From: Bryoerythrophyllum caledonicum
Lineage: Eukaryota > Streptophyta > Bryopsida > Pottiales > Pottiaceae
Assembly: GCA_963971425.1 (NCBI GenBank)
Contig: OZ020514.1
Coordinates: 15,691,218 to 15,755,217, forward strand
DNA: 64,000 nucleotides
Direction of reading: 5' to 3'
Shown: positions 35,667 through 47,415 of the stretch, piece by piece
How positions within the stretch are numbered: the first letter of the stretch is position 1
Layout: every line of letters begins with the position of its first letter
Made by a program: the position numbers and the translations under genes
Notes under the pieces: model-generated
The model's input: the letters and a program-made list of their open reading frames with translations, nothing else
What the model was told of the DNA's origin: nothing
Database searches by the model: none

Positions 35667-38600
35667 CTAGTTATGCCAGAGGGGTTTTAGACAAGAGATG
35701 AGTTTGTCCTTGCCGTGAGGACCACTCTCGGTTTCTAGAATGCGGGTTTTCCAACGCACGGACATGGCCAAATCTTGCACGCGGTAGGCCATTTCGTTGG
35801 ACTCCCGGATCAGCGCCCAGCCGCCGGGTCGCAGAATGCGATCCATCTCCAACACAATATGGGCGACGTTGCACCTAGAGATCAAGCGCATCAGTTGTAC
35901 AAAATGAGATCCTCAACACTAACTTCCAAACATTATCATTTATACAGCATTGTGAGCATTCCCAAGAGAAAATTCATGTAGGGAAAACGTAACATAAAAT
36001 AGGATTAATGAAACCAGCTGAAGAGAGAACCTTGGTTGCTCATGAGAGAAGAGCTCGACCGCATGCAGCATATCATACGTTCTTGGGTGTGTGTCAAAAG
36101 GCTCACACCTAGATACGAAACAACCAAAGCTCAGTTAAAAACTCGTATTCGTTGAACTACTGGAATTAAACTACTGAACGATTACTACTAGTTAACAATG
36201 TCTCACCAATCGTGTGAGACGCCGATGAATCCCCTATCGTAAATTGCAGGCAGAGTGTCGGGTCCACTGATGGGAACAACGTTCATGACCCACCAGTCGA
36301 CTTTCTGGTTCACCAACGCTGTCGCGAATCTACAGAGGCGGTTACAGGAATGAAATATTTACTTACAGAAACCAAGAATCTTTTATTGAAAACGATTCTA
36401 AAGAATCTAACTGAGTAAGCCTTTTCTTTCAGTGAGTGAGATCCTCACCCTCCATACATAGCGCGCATGTCCATAATATTCCGGAACTCTTCTTTGTGAA
36501 GGCCTAGACCCCGAAGGTAGCTTTCCACTACAGTGTGCCAGTATCTCTGATCTGATTTAAACACCTCTGTCTTTGATAGTCTACCATCGGTGACAACCGT
36601 CTCTAGCCTTCGAGGGGGAGTCAATAATCTTACAGGCCATTCCGGGAGGTTCCCGCCAAGCCCATTTTCAGGGAGCAAAGTTATGCAAGGTAGCAGTGGA
36701 ACATACCTTAAAGTATCAATTCCAGCATGATCAGGACTTGCCAATAACTTTGAGCACAAACAGCGGATCACTGTTCACAACGCTACAGAATCGTAACTCA
36801 GCTCATTAAAAGCGTAATTAATCTACCACATATGTCAAACGAATGTCAACAGCACGACCTTACCAGTTTTTATCAGGATCAACGGTTACATCACATAGAG
36901 GAGGGCCTCTGTCCAAAGGTCGACTCTTTAAGCAAATGTTATTTACAGACTTACGCCAGATAGCAACCTGCCCATCATTTCCAACCTGTTCCCAACATAA
37001 GCGTTTTGCCAGCTCCTCCATCTCTGCAGTTTATAAATAAATTTCAATACATTACTTCTTAAATTAAAATGCATGGGACAAGATTGAAAGCAGCACTTAT
37101 GTGGCTAGCAAATTATTAAAACCGAGTACCTGTCAGGATGGTACCCTGATCGCCTTGGGGCGACCACACAAACCATGCACCAGCTCTGAGTACACGATCC
37201 ACCTCCACTAGTAAAAGTCCACCTGATTGCATCAGAACAAAAATAAAAACTTCAAAATCAATAACGAACCTCTTAATCTGTACGGACTCCTCCTCAAGCG
37301 ATGAGATACTATATAAGGAAACAGCAAACTGTGAGGTCTGCAAGAGTAACTTACCAAAGATGCCTCTAAACCTCACTCAGGTATGGAGCCAATATCGACG
37401 GTGGCAATTGTAACAGAAAAGGTAATGATGTCTCCGTAACAGTCTCGCTACTGCGAATAGATATGACATAAATAGAAAGAGCCATACCATCACGAGTCCA
37501 GGCAATCTGGCAGCGAGAGCAATGTATCAGATCAAAGGCCTGACTAGGAAACAGTAGCCGGCGAGTTGCCAGGACAGCAACAAGAGCTGGTACACCACGC
37601 TCCAGTGCAAATTGACTTTGATTACCATCCTCGGGAGCGATCGAAAGAGTGATTACGCTTCGATCAAACAAGTAGGCTCCAAAGCTTGCTACACCACAGC
37701 CAATATCAAGTGCAACGCGTGTACGGCTCCCGTAACCAATGTCGGGCAGCATCTGCAATGGAAAGATCCTTCTAGATCATCAAACAAAATAACAGAGGAA
37801 ATACAATCTTAGTACATTTGAAATAGGTTAAACGAGCCTAATAGTTGTTTCATACTTCACCAATATGGTCAAGGTATCGACGGGCGCCAAGGCTTGATTG
37901 AATGTCGCCGCCAGAAAATCTCAACATGTCTTTCCATTGGTTCATCCAGTTCTCTCCGCCCATGACTGCTAGAAATTGCATATATGGGACATTGCAGTAA
38001 CGAATCTGCGTCAGAGGGTACCAACAATGTAAACCCAAAAGCGTACAGGTGACCAAACCAAAGAACATGGATATGCTTCTGGAAGGATATGGAACGCTGA
38101 CCTCATTACGGCTTCTCGGCCACCTGATCGGAAGTTTATAGTTAAGCGGCGCAGCAATCAAACAGCACATGGTGACTCTGCGAGGACAATGCCGTTCCCA
38201 AATTTCACCCCGAGTGCACAATTTCAGCTTTGCAATAGCACCAGAGTTATCACGATAAGGAATAAAATCCTTCCACCGAGGAGCACAAACTTCAAAATTG
38301 TACGCCTTAAAAGTCTCGTTAGCTCCCGAGCTCCAAGATGGATAATAGTCTGACACACCTCCAACGTCCTGCAAATAAAAATCATTCATTAAATGTTCCC
38401 TAAGCACACTCCACCAAATGCCACATCTTAGATAACTCCCAAACCCTTAATAAAGATGAAATGGTTGCAAAACTTTGACAAGAGATAAAAATTCACGAGC
38501 TATCCTTATCCCCAAAAGTGTGCATATTTTGTAATCTGCGGGCATTGTAGAAGCTTTCTCAAAAAGCACGTGATCAACTTACGGAAATAACACACAAGCT

Positions 38601-39290
38601 CCACGTCAATCACACATTATCAAAAAGCTACGGAACGAAGAGTGACTTACCAGAGCTAAGTCAACATTAAATCCATCTCCAATTGCATTGATATCACCCA
38701 GAAATCCTCCATCCACGTCTAAAAATCCCAAATTTATACTGTAAGTACCTGCATCCCAAGGAACGGAGCAAGAGGAATAAACTCGCACAGCTGCTGTAAA
38801 AGTGCAATGTAGTAATAAGCAACTGGACTGGCAATCCCCACGCAAGAAGAAAGAACGTCCATTCACAAATAACTGCTTCTGCTGTTTGGCCAAATGCGAA
38901 CACGACATTCAAATAAGCCGACTTCGCACGTCTCCTACGACAGACACCGAATACAGAGTTTCAAAATGCCCATCCTCAAACTTCATTAAACTCACCAGGA
39001 ATCTGAATTCCTGCTAGCCTCCTGCTACTTCGTGGAGTCTGCCCCAGCCGCTCACTGCTTTCAACGTAGGCATAAGGACGATAAATTCTCTCAACATCTC
39101 CGCTTTCCAAGTCAAATCGACTCCAACCAGCCAAGCATGACTCATTTTCAACCAAGAACACAACCCAAAACACAACAACTGCGACAGACCAACACTGCCA
39201 TGATTGTGTCCACACCTCCATCCAGACTGACCTCTGTAACAGCATAAACTTCGAATGCTGCCAAACTACCTGAGCTTCCACACATTTCAA
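35667..39290 (-). CDS. PMT-type (DUF248) SAM-dependent methyltransferase, putative pectin methyltransferase
   Basis: PMT proteins are Golgi type II membrane enzymes, several implicated in homogalacturonan methylation. Eleven exons splice in phase with GT-AG introns: 39290-38996, 38748-38651, 38368-38102, 38005-37856, 37752-37488, 37222-37130, 37023-36864, 36706-36449, 36329-36207, 36108-36031, 35874-35667. They sum to 1995 bp, 664 codons plus TAG, and no internal stop was seen. Domains: one membrane anchor at residues about 34-47; [10 protein letters not shown] and ERHCPRR around 150-190; SAM motif [16 protein letters not shown] near 283-298; HCSRCQIAW near 345; [26 protein letters not shown] near 520; [34 protein letters not shown] near the end. 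The HGKDK and [10 protein letters not shown] phrases recall the PMT4/PMT5 (QUASIMODO2-like) group; not tested. Met24 is an alternative start just before the anchor. Two MITE-like elements begin about 130 bp upstream. Confidence 0.93.
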
Positions 39291-39420
39291 TCCTCACTTC
39301 GCAACCGCCACTTCGAGAATCACGTTTAATAAAAAAAAAGCAAAAACAAAATAACAAACAGATAAAACAAAGGACAGAGGGGGAAAATAAAAATAAAAAC
39401 CCTCGAGAATGTGCCACCAC

Positions 39421-39714
39421 CCTAGTGAGGGCCAGGGCGAATTGACCCCCTCGCCGGGACTTACCCGAGCTGGCCCGCCTTTATTGCATGGGGTCATTTT
39501 TCTGGCCCTCTTAGTTTGGGGTCTAGAGGCTTTTTTTGGAATTTTTATTGACAAATTTGGGGCCTATTGCCATTGTTTGTTGCGGAGAATCCTCCCTTGC
39601 TATGAATAGGGCCCATCCAAAAATAAAATTGGGGCTAGGTTTGGCCCCACCACCTCGTGGCCCCCTCGGGTAAGTTCCAACGAGGGGGTCAATTTGCACT
39701 GGCCCCTAGTGAGG
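39421..39714. mobile_element. MITE-like element with about 50-bp inverted repeats, beside the PMT gene start
   Basis: The left arm (39421-39472) and the reverse complement of the right arm (39714 back to 39661) share GGGCCAG, AATTGACCCCCTCG and ACTTACCCGAG in the same order with few mismatches. The interior is about 190 bp, with no ORF. It lies about 130 bp upstream of the PMT start codon, within the likely promoter. I found no clear target-site duplication, so the outer few bases are uncertain. Confidence 0.75.
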
Positions 39715-39717
39715 CTA

Positions 39718-40888
39718 TAAGAGTGTGAGAGGTAAGCAGTGGTCACTACACTAAAGATGGCTTTTAGTGTAATTGTACATATAGTGTAGTTATCCTAGTA
39801 CACTATTTGTTAACAAGTTGGCAATTAGTGTTAGCCACCACTGTCATGAATATTATCCCTCAATCATCCACCTGATCTAGTACCTTTAGTATTAGCCTCC
39901 AATCAACCACCTACCCTAGCACAAAAAATTGTTAATAAGTTGATAAATAGTGTTAGCCTTCAATCAACCACCTACCGGCCGCCATGCATTTATTCTCCTT
40001 GTCTCATCCTCACTTCATCTCTTCATCCTCCCATTCTCAACTATTCCAATTCACATCTCTTGCATTCCTTGAATTTTTTAAGGAATATTTAATGAATTTT
40101 CAATGAATGTTTAAAGAATATTTAAATAATGTTTATAGAATGTTTGTATATTTAATGTATATTTGTATATTTAAAGAATATTTAGAATACATTTGTATAT
40201 TTAAAGAATATAAAAAGAATATTTAATGTATATTTATATGTTTAAAAGAACATGTAAAGAATACTCAAATAATATTTGATTAACCTTTAGAAGTTTAGAT
40301 GTATATTTAATGATTATTTAATGAATATTTAATGAATAAAAATGAATATTTAATGCATATTTTATGCATACTTAATGAATATCTAATGAATATTTAATGT
40401 ATATTTCTATATTTATCGTATAATTATGTTTTTTTCCTTTTCCGATATTCTTTTTTTTCTCACTTTCCTTCTAAATCAAAGTTCTTATTTTTTTAATCTT
40501 GTACTTGTAGTTTCATTTTCCCTCCATATGTACATTCTTCTTTGTCCAATTTTGGAGATTTTCCTTTTGTTCCATATCTACGTTCTATTTTTTCAAATAT
40601 TTCTTTTGCAAATTCTTGTTTTTCTACATGCGTTCAAAATCTTCTTTACCTTGAAACCTAGAAAAAGATAACGTGTACATTTTGAGCAACATACACTTCA
40701 TGTTTATAAGTAAAAAATCTTATGTTCCACTATTTATTAGAATTGACATTTAGTGTAGTAGTTGACATTTGGTGTATACGTTTGTCACTACACTAATTGT
40801 TGACTTTACAAATAGGGTATGGATTTGTATTTAGTGTCCACTACACTAAAAGCCATCTCTAGTGTAGTGATTACGACTCACACTCTTA
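39718..40888. mobile_element. MITE-like element of about 1.17 kb with CACTA-like inverted repeats
   Basis: Left arm CACTACACTAAAGATGGC at 39744 continues as TTTTAGTGTA to 39771. The right arm at 40842-40869 is its reverse complement with one or two mismatches. An outer pair (TAAGAGTGTGAG at 39718-39729, CTCACACTCTTA at 40877-40888) extends the symmetry. The interior is AT-rich, dominated by imperfect repeats of GAATATTTAATGAATATTTA between 40080 and 40410, and has no transposase ORF. CACTA-superfamily ends begin with CACTA, which fits, but the flanking 3 bp do not match, so the assignment is tentative. It abuts the previous element. Confidence 0.65.
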
Positions 40889-43465
40889 CAAAAATGCTAA
40901 TTATGAACCTTTTTTGTCAGCAATTTAATATAGAAGTATCTAGAAAGGTGGATTGAGTCTAAACTTGATAATATTACACTTGTTTATAGAACACCTTGAT
41001 ATTATCACCCAAAACCTTGAAAGCCGTTTTCTTGGTTTAATACTTTCTTGTCACTATCCCTATCACCCTTGATAATATCATTTTTTTTTCCAAAATTCGT
41101 AGCGTAAGTCTGATAATAACAAATTTCATAAATGAATAAGTGTCGGATGAATGACATCACGGTCACATGTGTTGTTGCCCTTACACTGTTGGGCTTGAAC
41201 CCTCGCCAAGTATTGCCTAAGCCTTAGGTCCATAAAAAAATCAGAAATTTGATATAATATTTTACAGACACAACAAGATCAGCGGTACTATGCAGAATCA
41301 ATAGAATTGGTGGCTGAAAATTGGGCAGGTCCTTGCCTCCCGTAGCAAGGCCGCTTCTCCTTGTAGGATGGTTTATGGTCAAACCCTGTTCACAGCCCAT
41401 CCACCCGTGAGCTCGCCCTTGCCCTTGTCCCAAATTCGCCTCTTGCAGTTGCCATATCCATTGCAGATTCCCCATGTCCTTGCTACGCTATGTTCCAAAA
41501 CTCCATATCGCCAAATTTGCCCTCCTTTGAACGCAATGTCCTTTGATTATTATCCCATTAGACCCCTCGTTGTCCCGTCAGAGAGCATTTGGAGGTGTCT
41601 AAATAATGCAAGGCTTCGGTCTTAGTTTTGACACAATTTTCGTCTCCAACCATTGCCTTCCTATTATCTTTTGTCCAACTCCATCAATTAATATTTTCAT
41701 TGCCTGGGTGATGTATGTTCTGTGGTGACTTATACCATGGCAAATCTACCTTTAATTTTTGTGAGAGTTTGTTGGGTTCTTGGATGTTGGTGATATGGTT
41801 TGGCCAGGGAAGGAGACTGGTCATTGTTGGTCATATGTATTGTTCATTGTTGGTCATGTATTGGTCACTAGTGATCTGTTTAAGTGAGTAATGGTCATCT
41901 AATGATAATGGATGCATATTGTAAAATCTTCCATGTTGAAGAGTGATAGTGATTTGTTTTTTTGTTTCCGTGAGTGATTGCTATAACATGATAATTGATT
42001 AAAATTGCAAAACCTTGCCTGTGCTAAAGTTGTTTTGTTTGCTATTTTCAGATTTTATGAAATTCTTTATGTTGTTTTTGTTTTTTTATGACATGACATT
42101 ATGCATAAATCTGCCATGTGTGATATTATCAAATATGTCACACCTTGTTTGTGTCACATTTTTTGGTGAAACAAAGAATGAGATATTATGAAGGTTTAGA
42201 TAATATAAGCTTTTTCAAGTACAATTAATAAAATCAGATATAATAATGTTTAGTAATTAAACAATAAACAAATAAGCATTCTTCCTACGATTCTTAAATT
42301 TTGGATTGATCATATTTTAGATTGCACAAGTAACCTTAGTATTCTTGCTTGGCATGAACTTGCACTCCAATAGATTTGCATGGATTCAAAATTTCTATCA
42401 AATTTCTAAGTCTTTAACATTTATAAGTTTCTCAGCTACAAGTTAATGTAGAATATAATGTACACATCAATAAGTTTTGGACACTTTGCAAAATTAATTA
42501 TTTTTTCCTATTCACAATGGTTCACACACAATCGATACGACCTTGGTATTACATGAGCATCAACTAGATATTACATGGATATGACCTTGGCATTACATAG
42601 GTATCACCTTCGACAAATTCCTTGAATTTTCAATAAATTTTGGACAATCTCCATTGTCAGTTGATTATGTACAAAACTGATCAACACGCAGGGTAGATGA
42701 AAATCCATTGTAATATTTAAATTTGGATGCAATATTCCAAGAATTCATATAAAAATTTGATTATTTAGAGACCAATTTCAGCTTATTTGGTTTTTGGTAG
42801 AAGAAATTCATGACTTGGTGGCGAGTTCTATGAGATTATAATGTCTCTACCTTATCTTATCGTCACTTATTTAATGTTTGGCATTGGCAAGTTCAAATCA
42901 TTAAAAAAACATCAATCATTATAGCCACTTATTGGCATCTTTGTGCATGTAAGGATTTTAACCACCATTCAATGGCAATGGATTTCATTTTTCAAGTGAA
43001 TCAATGGAGGTATTGCTTGATGATGCAAGAAAGTTAAAGACTTCATTTATTCTTCAAATATTTTGACTATTTTGTTTTCTACATTTCATTTTGACATGCA
43101 TTGTTAATTTGGAACATTTCTCAAAATTTCTTCTAAAAATGCTAGAGTGTGATCATCTTTGTTTAATTTTTTCAAATTAAAGGATAGGTTAGGTTGCGTT
43201 GCAATTAAAAAATATGTAAAAATGGAGGCTATGTATATTTAAGTAGAGAATTTCATTTGACGTATTGCAAAGTCTATTGGAGGTATGGTGCATAAAAGAA
43301 TATACAATTCTTTCATACATGCATTACTTGGAGAAATCTAAAGTCTAAAATCTTTTCTTAACCTTCAATGATTAGGATCTTGGTTTTTGTTTGTTGCCTT
43401 GAAGATTAGATTTTTGTTTTTTTATCATCTTGTTATGTAAATATATCATCATACTACTAAAATCA
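40889..43465. other. No supported gene
   Basis: Open frames on both strands at 41.22-41.63 kb have no family signature. The rest is AT-rich intergenic DNA. I see no repeats with convincing ends. Confidence 0.5.
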
Positions 43466-43469
43466 TAAT

Positions 43470-43578
43470 CCACGCAGTGAACCACGCAGCGATTAATTGC
43501 GTTGTCAACCGTGCAGTGAACTATAGGAACGGTGTAGTCAATCGCGTAATTTATTGCGCAGCCAAGCGCGTAGTGAAT
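43470..43578. repeat. Short degenerate repeat cluster (GCAGTGAA / GCGTAGTGAATC)
   Basis: About 110 bp with repeated variants of CCACGCAGTGAACC, CCGTGCAGTGAACT, GGTGTAGTCAATCGCG and GCGCGTAGTGAATC, spaced about 20-30 bp apart and alternating with GCGATTAATTGCG-like inverted forms. It stands out from its AT-rich surroundings by its CG content. Function unknown. Confidence 0.5.
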
Positions 43579-43589
43579 CATGTTACCTT

Positions 43590-44330
43590 TTTTTTAATAT
43601 AGTTTGTAATATAAAAACTACATTGAAATGGTTGGACTAATGCGTTATAAAGCATTAGCTTGAGTTTTTGGGGTGTGACAAATTTGCATTTGTGTGATGC
43701 AATTTGTGCTCTTGATTACAGATTTGATGTTCAAATTATTTTTTGAGTTAAGCACTAAAAGATTGAATTGTAAATTATGAGTTGTAAACTTGGAGTGAAA
43801 TAGTTGTGAAGTTGGAGTTGTGATTTTGGAGGTTGGCATACAAAGTTGGAGTTGCAAAATTGCATATTCGAGTTGTGGAGATTGAAATTACAAGTTTTGA
43901 GGTGAGATTCCAAGTTTTAAGATTGTTATTGCAAATTGTATTTGTGGGTGTGTGAATTTGAGACTGTAATTGCAAATTGAGTTTGTGGGTGTGTGAAATT
44001 GAGATTGTAATTGCAAGTTGAGATTGTGGGTGTGTCAAAAATGGATTTGTGTGCTGCAATTTGTGCTTATCCAAAATAAATTTGAAACTCTTGATTACAA
44101 ATTTGACATTCATAACATTTTTGAAATTCCATGTTAAAATGCAAAAAATCTAAAACCTAATTAATTTTTTTCTATTCTATTCTATTACATTATTAAAATT
44201 CATGCATAGGTTTTAAAGACATATTTATATTCTATGTGGATTGTTATTACCTTTTTTTTTTAATATTTTGTGATATAAAAACTACATTAGAATGGTTGAA
44301 CCAATGCGTTGCAAAGCCAGCCCCAACTGC
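43590..44330. repeat. Direct-repeat-flanked unit containing a 41-bp minisatellite
   Basis: About 70 bp around 43588-43660 (AATATAAAAACTACATTGAA, then ATGGTTGGACTAATGCGTT) recurs at about 44262-44330 as ATATAAAAACTACATTAGAA, then ATGGTTGAACCAATGCGTT. Between them a 41-bp unit is repeated at 43928-43968, 43969-44009 and partly from 44010 (core TTTGTGGGTGTGTGAA). A second internal pair (GCAATTTGTGCT and CTTGATTACA) occurs near 43700 and 44060-44100. No ORF is credible; the repeats could be arms of a small retroelement or products of local duplication. Confidence 0.6.
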
Positions 44331-44869
44331 TAGTATTGTACTGAACAACAAATAGAGTGCTTGAAATCAACATCAAACATATAATTAAACATCAATTATA
44401 AAAGCTTAACAATTACACCTCTCAGAGAGAATTAAACATCCATAGTATAAAAGTTAAGCGATAGTCCCACTTCAAAGGAAGGATCTTAGATTGCAAGTGT
44501 GAGACAAAGTGTGATAAGTTTATTAAATGATAATCATTATCTTCAAGTAGTTCTAACGACACAATTTTGTCTTTATATTCAGCTAGTAAACCTGATAAAT
44601 GAATTACGTTGAAGAAAATTTCTCTATTATACATTAAATTTTTTGTAAATGCGACATTTAAGTAAATGTGGACTTTAAGATGAATTCTGGACTTTGGATC
44701 AATTCTTGATATAGGAAGCAAGATCATGAGATCATACGGTGTTACCATTGGCATCAGGAATATTTCAATAAATATAGGATTGAGCCTACAAATTAGAGGT
44801 AACTGCAACATTCACTTAGGGATGAAGTATAAAAAGGCATTAAACAATGTAGTGGGATCTGGCGATCCA

Positions 44870-45290
44870 AGATACATCGCTTACATAGTGGGATCCTACA
44901 ATCTAACAACACATGTAGGGCAATCAATGTAGTACACATCAAACAAAGAAGCATTCAATTAGGCGCGGAGAATGGGGGTAAGAACCACTGACAACTTTAC
45001 TCATAGAGTATACCGAACAAAAGTAAGCCGCTGAAGAATTGAATGTAGGGAAGCGGCTACATACTTTGTAATACTCGCTCAAGATACATAGCGTACATAG
45101 TAAGATCCTACGGTCTAACAATACATGTAGGGCAATCAATGTAGTACACAAAAAAAAATAAGCAACCAAATAGGCGTGGAGAATGGGGGTAATGACTATC
45201 AAAAAAATATATTCATAGAATAAATTGGATGAAAATCAACGCCAACAGAACTCAATGTAGGGAACCAACTACGTAGTTCGTAACACTAGC
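44870..45290. repeat. 212-bp tandem duplication in the 3' tail of the recombinase/FCP1 element
   Basis: The unit from about 44870 to 45081 is repeated from about 45082 to 45290. Matching phrases are GATACATCGCTTACATAG and GATACATAGCGTACATAG, CATGTAGGGCAATCAATGTA in both, and GGAGAATGGGGGTAA in both. Each unit includes one GATC-centred palindrome (44888-44899, 45100-45111). The plus-strand copy has a single unit at about 10080-10200, so the duplication arose in this copy. Confidence 0.8.
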
Positions 45291-45895
45291 TCAAAGTGCC
45301 ATGGTTTAAGCATTCTACGATTAAATTTTACATCCATCGGGTGCCCTCGCAGATACTGCTTCACTGAGGCGTAAGATTGCAGCGGAAGGATGAACGGAAG
45401 CAACGTTGTGCCAATATTAGGTATAACATTGGATGTGTTGGGTAAGGTCATTTCACCATGCCATGACTTCGGAAAGTAGCAAGCAAGGTCTCCGTTGAAG
45501 ACATGATGCATTGGCTGGTCATCAACCATCAACATTTTGTCAGGAAGATAGAACTGCTTCGTCTTCCGGTTCGTCGAGAGTCTCTGAAGAATCTTGTCAC
45601 CAAAAGGATACAATTGTGGCCTTGAACACTTGTTTCGTCCATAACAAAAAATAAGTCTTGACCTTATGTCTTCGGGGAGGAGGACTTCAAGGACCTTCTT
45701 CAGGCGCGCGGGGACCATGGACGACCATATACCAACTTGGAAGGACCTCAGAAGTATACTGAAGAACTCTAGGAGACCAGGCCGAACAATGATGTTGTTT
45801 CGATTGAAGCATTGCAGGGAGCAATTATCGTATTGCTCGAAACAAAGCAATCCGTTGATAGACAACACGATAACTTTTGTCGAGTCATCGCGTCG
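45269..45895 (-). pseudogene. FCP1/NIF-like domain 2, HAD fold with altered nucleophile
   Basis: The domain is open for about 205 codons. The HAD nucleophile strand reads VIVLSINGLL, so the catalytic first Asp of DxDx(T/V) is Ser and the second is Asn; phosphatase activity is unlikely. Other FCP1 features are kept: RPGLLEFFSILL, VGIWSSMVPARLKKVLEVLL, the second-motif region LMVDDQPMHHVF with two Asp, and YFPKSWHGEMTLPNTSN. It ends in a TAG at 45269. It is the second of two tandem FCP1-like domains, separated from the first by an intron that carries two GTAGGATCCTAC palindromes. It could act as a binding module (pseudophosphatase). Confidence 0.7.
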
Positions 45896-46021
45896 CTATG
45901 ATCATAGAGAAAGATAGAAGTTATAAACAACATCATGGATCGTAGGATTCCACCTCAGTGCCATCCATACTACAAACAAATCATCCATACAAGATCCTTA
46001 ACTACTCCATCCATGAGGGTC

Positions 46022-47291
46022 GTAGGATCCTACCACACTGCTATCCGCGTCACAAAAATCATACAGTATCCTTAACTACTACATTCCTCAGGGTCGTAGG
46101 ATCCTACCACCCTAAGGATAATTCATGGGAGATATTGCGATTAATAACATTCAAAATTAGATGATGGCCTCAATACTGAAGAGTGTCTGATAAAGTAGAG
46201 GTACATCCTACAAGTTTATATTGAAACAAAATATACACATCACCGATATGAGTGAGTAGTCATTGAAATGCCCCGACTTTGGAATTCCATTTTCGAGAAC
46301 ACCCAATTACAATGTTCTGAGCCAACACAGTGGACCTAAATTCTCCAGGAACCAAACATCCGGGAAGGGGATGGTTACGGACATATTCGGCCACAGAGAG
46401 ATTTGAAGAAAACATATTCTCGAGCCATGGAAGCAAAGTGTTCATGAGGAACTTGTCCTTCAGGTCACCTGTCCACGTTTGAGGTTGAATCGCACTGAAC
46501 TCGTTGTTGAGGAGGTTCTTCTCCGGGGTGTCGTCAATGAACAATGTCAGACTGAGGTCTACGTGGTCAACATATTTCCTGACGTTTTTGAGGTCCTTGA
46601 GCATGTACTTCTTCTCAAAGTAGTTCCTCGCTCTCGGAAATCCCAACTCCGTAATATCAGATTGTGACATAACTGTAAGGTCCTCTAGCTTTACAGTAGA
46701 ACTACCCAAAGCCACCTATAACATGCTATTGACATTTTTCCTCATGGTACAACTCCATACCACGACAGTAACCTTATTTGTCAGCACCTTCAGAAAATTT
46801 ACACACTCAGGTGTAGCGACAGTTTTACTCCCCACATCTTACAATCTGTGAATAAGAAATCCATTCAAGTCCAGCACAACAATGTACGGAGGTTGCCATA
46901 CCTTTGCTGATTTATTAGCGGGTACACTAAGTTTTCCTGTAGAAAACCAATGTTGCAAGAATGAGTCTCCAATACAGAAAACTAATAATAGCAGTAGGAT
47001 TGTCTAGAATCATACCTTCTCTAGAGGAACCAGAGCCCTTATGTGCCACCAATAATGGAACCTTTTCACAACGTTGAGCAGTCCTTGACATCCTCCCTAT
47101 CCAAAAAAAGAAGGTCATTAGTGAAGAATACACGACCCATAAGCCATTCAAAACGCTTATACATTGCCAACATTCGAGACAACAATGCTCGAGAGTAGTA
47201 GGATCCTACCATCCCATTGGAATCGTAGGATCCTACCAACCGAATGGGAAAGTAAGATCCTACTCTCCCCAAAGGGATCATAAGATCCTAC
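46022..47291. repeat. GATC-centred palindrome family, consensus GTAGGATCCTAC, minus-strand copy
   Basis: Perfect 12-bp palindromes GTAGGATCCTAC occur at 46022-46033, 46096-46107, 47198-47209 and 47225-47236. One-mismatch copies occur at 47252-47263 and 47280-47291, plus GTGGGATCCTAC at 44888-44899, GTAAGATCCTAC at 45100-45111 and GTAGGATTCCAC at 45942-45953. All lie in presumed introns or the 3' tail of the recombinase/FCP1 element, often followed by CACCCTNAGG-like text. A 12-mer is expected far less than once in this length by chance. Confidence 0.9.
46260..46905 (-). pseudogene. FCP1/NIF-like HAD phosphatase domain 1
   Basis: It reads IVVLDLNGFLIH at the nucleophile position (first Asp present, second Asp replaced by Asn), followed by a VVVWSCTMRKNVNSML segment, then LFIDDTPEKNLLNNEFSAI, the paired-Asp motif of FCP1-like phosphatases, and DKFLMNTLLPWLENMF. 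Two in-frame stops lie in the first third (a TAA about 10 codons after the nucleophile and a TAG just before 46715). The rest, 46715-46260, is open. DLNG variants of FCP1-like proteins exist among plant and animal genes, so the Asn may be ancestral rather than damage. The exon that precedes it (47107-47015) and the short exon near 46920 match the plus-strand copy. Confidence 0.75.
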
Positions 47292-47415
47292 CATGGCCGT
47301 TAGGATCGCCGATCCTAATATCCCCTGAGGATAATAGTGTGAACATAGAACATAAAAGATACACAAAAAACAACAGGATGGTAGAATTTAATAGCCACAT
47401 ACCTTCTGCACAAGG

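Noticed and set aside
39294-39554. Minus-strand ORF with a hydrophobic segment just upstream of the PMT gene
   Set aside because: It reads through the MITE-like element and ends before the PMT start; the hydrophobic part comes from A/T-rich sequence.
39718-40888. Firm assignment to the CACTA superfamily
   Set aside because: Ends start with CACTA, but the flanking 3 bp (GGT and ATT) do not form the expected target duplication, so it is left as MITE-like.
43590-44330. Possible LTR pair
   Set aside because: The direct repeats are only about 70 bp, and no primer-binding site, polypurine tract or retroelement protein is present.
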